From an uncultured SAR86 cluster bacterium (lineage in GTDB: Bacteria; Pseudomonadota; Gammaproteobacteria; Magnimaribacterales; AG-339-G14): 33,809 bases of DNA. Under the pieces are notes generated by a model, which saw only the letters and a program-made list of their open reading frames with translations, was not told where the DNA came from and did not search any database. Made by a program: the position numbers and the translations under genes. Within the stretch, counting starts at the first letter, position 1. The number at the start of each line of letters is the position of its first letter. The stretch covers positions 1 through 33,809 of the forward strand of contig CACHCY010000009.1 in the NCBI GenBank assembly GCA_902578495.1. The letters are read 5' to 3'. This document shows positions 33,655 to 33,809 of the stretch, piece after piece.

Positions 33655-33809
33655 GCTCTCATGTTTTTATAAGTCCTGGCGATCCTGCAGGCATTGGTCC
33701 AGAAATAACTCTTAAATCTCTTAAAAATTTAAAAGAAACACATAAATTTGTTATTGCTGGAGATATCCAATATCTTGAAAATTTATCAGCATCTTTGGAA
33801 TTAGGATTT
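33651..33809 (+). CDS. pdxA: 4-hydroxythreonine-4-phosphate dehydrogenase PdxA, first 53 residues (runs off right edge)
   Basis: PdxA oxidises 4-phosphohydroxy-threonine in pyridoxal phosphate synthesis. The visible N-terminus contains SPGDPAGIGPEIT (residues 8-20), the family signature. The ATG overlaps the surA stop by 4 nt. The surA-pdxA order is standard in gammaproteobacteria. The frame is open to the window edge. Confidence 0.93.
   Translation, partial: MSSHVFISPGDPAGIGPEITLKSLKNLKETHKFVIAGDIQYLENLSASLELGF

Overview
The window looks like a compact, low-GC chromosome segment from a marine gammaproteobacterium, and SAR86-like is my best guess. This rests on three things seen here: gammaproteobacterial gene neighbourhoods (ruvX-dnaG-rpoD, fis-purH-purD, rpe-x-trpEGDC, amgK/murU divergent from lptD-surA-pdxA), AT-rich composition with many gene overlaps, and large TonB-dependent receptors beside short-chain dehydrogenases (SDRs). 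No transposon, phage, CRISPR array or rRNA is visible. Both ends cut through genes (hemE on the left, pdxA on the right). Region 1 (1-7960) handles heme and iron. A minus-strand operon runs hemC (with an extra HemD-like C-terminal domain), hemB, hemE. Divergent from it is hemA encoding 5-aminolevulinate synthase, the Shemin-pathway enzyme, which is unusual for a gammaproteobacterium. Convergent with hemA is an FTR1-type iron permease. Upstream of that permease, after a 307-nt gap holding a perfect 16-bp hairpin, is a TonB-dependent siderophore receptor whose promoter is covered by two Fur-type operators. Region 2 (7960-12960) is accessory: a 909-residue TonB-dependent receptor with paired cysteines, a strong probably bidirectional terminator, two divergent SDR genes (one without the usual Tyr-Lys catalytic pair), and a possible 51-residue basic peptide. 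Region 3 (12959-23013) is housekeeping: a CAU-anticodon tRNA, a MarC-family membrane protein, the minus-strand set rsmE-gshB-ruvX-dnaG-rpoD, and the plus-strand set histidine phosphatase-fis-purH-purD. Region 4 (22974-30198) is one long, tightly packed minus-strand gene string: HSDL2-like SDR, amgK, murU, rpe, a DUF192 protein, trpE, trpG, trpD, trpC. It joins cell-wall sugar recycling, pentose phosphate metabolism and tryptophan synthesis, with overlaps of up to about 40 nt. Region 5 (30302-33809) is the outer-membrane biogenesis operon lptD-surA-pdxA, divergent from region 4. I see no obvious new multi-gene system. The points most worth checking are the HemC-HemD-like fusion with a Shemin-type hemA, the structured leader between the siderophore receptor and the iron permease, an LptD lacking its C-terminal cysteine pair, an all-cysteine zinc site in DnaG, and the replacement of gph by a DUF192 gene in the rpe-trp neighbourhood.
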